Assembly: GCA_947591475.1 (NCBI GenBank)
Contig: CANQDE010000006.1
Location: 1-64,000, forward strand
Length of the DNA: 64,000 bases
Source: an uncultured Alistipes sp.
Lineage (GTDB): Bacteria; Bacteroidota; Bacteroidia; Bacteroidales; Rikenellaceae
Reading direction: 5' to 3'
Shown here: positions 60,586 to 64,000 of the stretch, one piece after another
Position numbering within the stretch: the first letter of the stretch is position 1
Layout of the letters: each line of letters opens with the position of its first letter
Position numbers and translations under genes: made by a program
Notes under the pieces: generated by a model
The model's input: the letters and a program-made list of their open reading frames with translations, nothing else
Told to the model about the DNA's origin: nothing
Databases searched by the model: none

Positions 60586-61527
60586 ATGGAAAAAAATGCA
60601 AAAATCTACGTTGCGGGACATCGTGGCATGGTCGGTTCTGCGATCGTGCGCGAACTGCAACGGCAGGGATATACGCAAATCATTACTCGCACGCATAAGG
60701 AATTGGATTTGATCCGGCAAGATGCGGTCGAAAAGTTTTTCGCTATCGAAAAACCCGAATACGTCTTTCTCGCAGCAGCCAAAGTCGGAGGTATTATCGC
60801 CAATGAAAGTGCGTTGGCGGATTTCATGTACGAAAACATGATTCTGGAAATGAACGTCATCCATGCTGCTTGGCAGAACGGATGCAAGAAACTGGAATTT
60901 CTGGGTTCTTCGTGCATCTATCCGCGTCTGGCACCGCAACCGATGAAGGAATCATGTCTGTTGACTTCTAAGTTGGAAAAGACCAACGAAGCCTATGCGT
61001 TGGCCAAAATCTCCGGTTTGAAGTATTGCGAGTATCTGAATCGGCAGTACGGGACGGACTATATCAGCGTTATGCCGACGAATCTCTACGGTCCGAACGA
61101 CAATTATCACCCCGAACACAGTCATGTGCTTCCGGCTTTGATTCGTCGTTTTCACGAGGCGAAGGTGCAGGGATTGCCTTTTGTTACTTGTTGGGGCGAT
61201 GGAAGTCCGTTGCGGGAGTTTCTCTATGTCGACGATTTGGCGAATTTGTGCGTTTTTCTGATGAACAATTATTCGGGAAACGAAACGGTAAATGCCGGAA
61301 CCGGGAAAGAGTTGACTATTAAGGCACTTACCGAACTCGTCGCGAAAGTTGTCGGTTACGAAGGCGAAATCCGGTGGGATACTTCCCGCCCGAACGGCAC
61401 GCCGCGCAAATTGCTTGACGTAAGTAAGGCCGCTTCACTCGGTTGGACCTATAAGACCGAACTGGAAGACGGTATTCGTCTTTCATACAAGGATTTTCTG
61501 GAAAATTCTATGCGAGCCGAACGATAA
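60586..61527 (+). CDS. fcl: GDP-L-fucose synthase
   Basis: KIYVAGHRGMVGSAIVRELQRQGY; FLGSSCIYPRLAPQPMKESCLL. Confidence 0.98.
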   Translation: MEKNAKIYVAGHRGMVGSAIVRELQRQGYTQIITRTHKELDLIRQDAVEKFFAIEKPEYVFLAAAKVGGIIANESALADFMYENMILEMNVIHAAWQNGCKKLEFLGSSCIYPRLAPQPMKESCLLTSKLEKTNEAYALAKISGLKYCEYLNRQYGTDYISVMPTNLYGPNDNYHPEHSHVLPALIRRFHEAKVQGLPFVTCWGDGSPLREFLYVDDLANLCVFLMNNYSGNETVNAGTGKELTIKALTELVAKVVGYEGEIRWDTSRPNGTPRKLLDVSKAASLGWTYKTELEDGIRLSYKDFLENSMRAER

Positions 61528-61532
61528 AGATT

Positions 61533-61697
61533 GGTGTCGTTGCTTCGGCGGCTGGTGCATGAGGAGCGGAAATGTATTCTTTTCTCGACGCACGAATTGG
61601 ATTTGGTTTCGTTCGCCGATAGGGTGATGTTGATCGATCCGACGCAATTGTGTACCTTGTCTGCGGCGGAATTGGTTGGTAGCGAACGGTTGGAATA
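61533..61697 (+). pseudogene. C-terminal remnant of an ABC transporter ATPase
   Basis: frame reads LVSLLRRLVHEERKCILFSTHELDLVSFADRVMLIDPTQLCTLSAAELVGSERLE-stop; H-loop STHELD; no Walker A/B upstream (fcl precedes). Confidence 0.7.
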
Positions 61698-61752
61698 ACT
61701 ATTCGGATGTGGCATTCCGACCGCCCGATAATAATCAGTCTGTTGCGAACAG

Positions 61753-61789
61753 AAACATCCCGCAAAACTTTGGTTTTGCGGGATGTTTT
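61753..61789. terminator. strong terminator downstream of CPS locus
   Basis: aaacatcccgcaaaactttggttttgcgggatgtttt. Confidence 0.9.
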
Positions 61790-62311
61790 GTAACTATTGG
61801 GCTCTGCACAGCCGACCCGAATAAAACAGCAGAGAGGACGATTCGCGAGCCAATCCTCCCAAAATCCTTATTATCAAGGTAATATGTATTTCGAAAATCG
61901 TGTAGTAACACATCTGTAACGGGCTCTTGTCCGCCGCAGTCTTCTATTGTCGGTCAAGCGTCTGCCCGTTATTATTACGTACTGCAAAATAAACTAAATC
62001 TTTTGAAACAGCCAAGAAAAAACAGAAGTTTTATTTTGCTGTTTTTTGGCACATTATATTTTTTGTGCGGTCTCTTTACGGTTTCTCTTTCACATTGGTG
62101 TTTTGCGTCGCGATCGATGTTTCGTTGTCCGGAGCAAAGGTCGTTACAGGTTCTTGACGGTCGGACAAGGTCAAGGCGGCTATGCCGTTTGGCTAAGAAT
62201 CTCCACACCTCCTGTTATCGGGTAGTATTCGTTGTCAAAACCTTGTTCTCCCTAACCCCTACACCTGTTCAGTTCCTGAAACGAAAACGACCGATGCGAC
62301 GGAAAGACGCA

Positions 62312-63262
62312 TCAAAAAAATGTTCCTTTTCTATATTCCATCGGTGTCATGCCCGTCTGTGTCCTGAAATAACGGACGAGGTATGACGGGGAGAGAAAAT
62401 GCAATTGTCCGGCGATTTCCGCCGCAGATAGTGAAGTGTAGTCCAACAGATTCTTGATTTCCTGCACGGTCCTATGGTTTATATAACCCTTGGCACTCAT
62501 TCCCAATTGTTGCTTGACAATCTTGTTCAAGTAGTTTGGCGTGATGCAGAGCAGGTCGGCATAAAACCCGATATTGCGCTGTGAGGTAAAATGCTTCTCA
62601 ACCGACACGGTAAAAGGTTCGATGTATCTTTTTACAGATGTGTCGCCCTCTTCCGACACCGTATAGGCATCTGAACGTTTCAGCAATGCCAGCGTTTCGT
62701 ATAGCATGGCGCGCAGAATGTGCCGGTCAATCTCCAGCAAAGATGTCTTGCGCAAGTTAGCCTCATCCCCGTGTATTTCCGTTTTGATTTGTTCCATGAC
62801 CTGACAAATGCGGCTGTACAGGTCGTCGTCGATGCGGTAGAACGGCGAGCGGCGGTTCCGTTGCAGGCAGGGAAATTTTTGCAGGAACGAACGGTCGTTG
62901 AAAAATGAAAGCAGGAACTCTTCTTCAAAGACCAGCACGTATCCCTGCAACTGCGTGTCGCGCTACCATCGCCACACATCGCCCGGAATACCGGCTACGA
63001 ACGTTCCGCGTTCGGCATTTATCGTATCGTTGTTGATGCCTATTTCCTCTTGTCCGTCCGTTACGAGTATCAGACAATAGAAGTTGCAACGGTGAACCGG
63101 CTGCTTCTCTATGCCGCGTTTGATATAGTGTATGTCATTCAGGTCAATGAGCAGTTCACCGCCGTATTTGTGCTTGAAGAACTTGATTACCGGTATCTTT
63201 TCCATATCTGTCGTAAATATGTTCATAGCCCTCGGTCGAGGTCTCAACAGCAAGCTGTTCAT
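62312..63262 (-). pseudogene. AraC family transcriptional regulator interrupted by an in-frame TAG
   Basis: N-terminal ORF (63262-62963) ends GDVWRW-TAG and the same frame continues RDTQLQGYVLVFEEEF...HTH...GMTPMEYRKG. Confidence 0.8.
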
Positions 63263-63265
63263 CGT

Positions 63266-64000
63266 TTAGCGTCTGTCCCGTTTCTCTCCGTTTTCCATAC
63301 ACTGTTTCAGATAGATACCGGTCTTGCTCCTTTCACATTCGCAAATTTCCTCCGGCGTGCCTGCGGCTACGATTTCCCCACCGTGAACACCGCCGCCCGG
63401 CCCCATATCAATCACATAGTCCGCATTCCGGATTACATCCAAATCATGCTCAATCACAATCACGGTGGCACCGTTTTCAATCAGACCTTGAAACACACCT
63501 AACAGCGTCTGAACATCCAGTGGATGCAAGCCGATGGTGGGTTCATCGAACACAAATACCGAATCCGACTGCCCCTTTCCCATCTCGCTGGCTAACTTCA
63601 GCCGCTGGGCCTCGCCGCCGGAAAGGCTGGGTGTTTCCTCGCCCAAGGTCAGGTATCCCAAGCCCAAGTCCTGCAACACTTGCAGCCGCCGTGCCACAAG
63701 TGGCAGGTCAGCACAGGCGGCAAGCGCCTCGGTAATGCTCATATCCATCAGTTCGGGCAGGGTATTTGCCTGTCCGCCCTTTTTCGCTGCTCGCCGAATC
63801 AAGCCGGCTTCCTTGCTATAGCGTGAGCCGCCGCAATCCGGACAGGGAATATCCACATCCGGCAGAAACTGGACGTCGAGGCTGATAATTCCTGTTCCGT
63901 CGCAAGTGGGGCACCGCAGGCTCCCCGTGTTATAGGAGAAGTCCCCGGCTTTATATTCACGTGCTTTCGCATCCGGCGTGCGGGCGAACACCTTGCGCAG
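63266..64000 (-). CDS. UvrA-family excinuclease ATPase, C-terminal part (truncated by window)
   Basis: CPTCDGTGIISLDVQFLPDVDIPCPDCGGSRY zinc module; LSGGEAQRLKLASEMG; VFVFDEPTIGLHPLDVQTLL. Confidence 0.93.
   Translation of the reverse strand: MRKVFARTPDAKAREYKAGDFSYNTGSLRCPTCDGTGIISLDVQFLPDVDIPCPDCGGSRYSKEAGLIRRAAKKGGQANTLPELMDMSITEALAACADLPLVARRLQVLQDLGLGYLTLGEETPSLSGGEAQRLKLASEMGKGQSDSVFVFDEPTIGLHPLDVQTLLGVFQGLIENGATVIVIEHDLDVIRNADYVIDMGPGGGVHGGEIVAAGTPEEICECERSKTGIYLKQCMENGEKRDRR

Noticed and set aside
61978-62000. Possible CTnDOT-type attachment core (GTANNTTTGC-like) near ttacgtactgcaaaataaac
   Set aside because: Reverse complement does not match the core when aligned base by base, and no integrase is visible.
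62003-62386. 127 aa plus-strand ORF (MKQPRKNRSFILLFFGTLYFLCGLF...)
   Set aside because: Hydrophobic start but the rest is unstructured and overlaps the AraC 3' end antisense; insufficient support.

Overview
The window looks like a Bacteroidales chromosome segment, probably Alistipes-like. This rests on TTTG-N19/20-TAnnTTTG promoters, Bacteroidetes gene neighbourhoods, and SusD/DUF-type and Upx-type genes; no database search was run. It opens with the 3' end of a 5S rRNA gene. A small AT-rich lipoprotein gene follows, bracketed by two different long palindromes. Next come a GH51 arabinofuranosidase, mnmA-rimM-rpsP, a tRNA-Arg, and an L-arabinose operon (galM-transporter-araD-araA-araB). A housekeeping block runs ftsX-DUF3098-uppP-truB-queA, GT5-like-DUF4270, topA, a C1B peptidase, an outer membrane protein, PAP2, lysS, tpiA, tRNA-Ser, ftsY-rimO, zapA-6S RNA-rny, sdhBAC and fau. 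A complete capsule/exopolysaccharide locus (about 42.2-61.5 kb) is headed by a UpxY/NusG-like antiterminator. The right end (61.5-64 kb) looks like a degraded or acquired boundary: an ABC-ATPase remnant, an AraC regulator split by an in-frame amber codon, and a UvrA-like gene cut by the window edge. The most interesting unexplained signals are: (1) an ~85 bp dispersed repeat carrying -7 boxes, found about 20-40 nt upstream of three unrelated genes; (2) long palindromes flanking the orphan lipoprotein gene, with a strong promoter reading into them; (3) modular GC-rich repeats in intergenic gaps; (4) an in-frame membrane-domain extension on triosephosphate isomerase. I found no CRISPR array, intact transposase or clear defence system.
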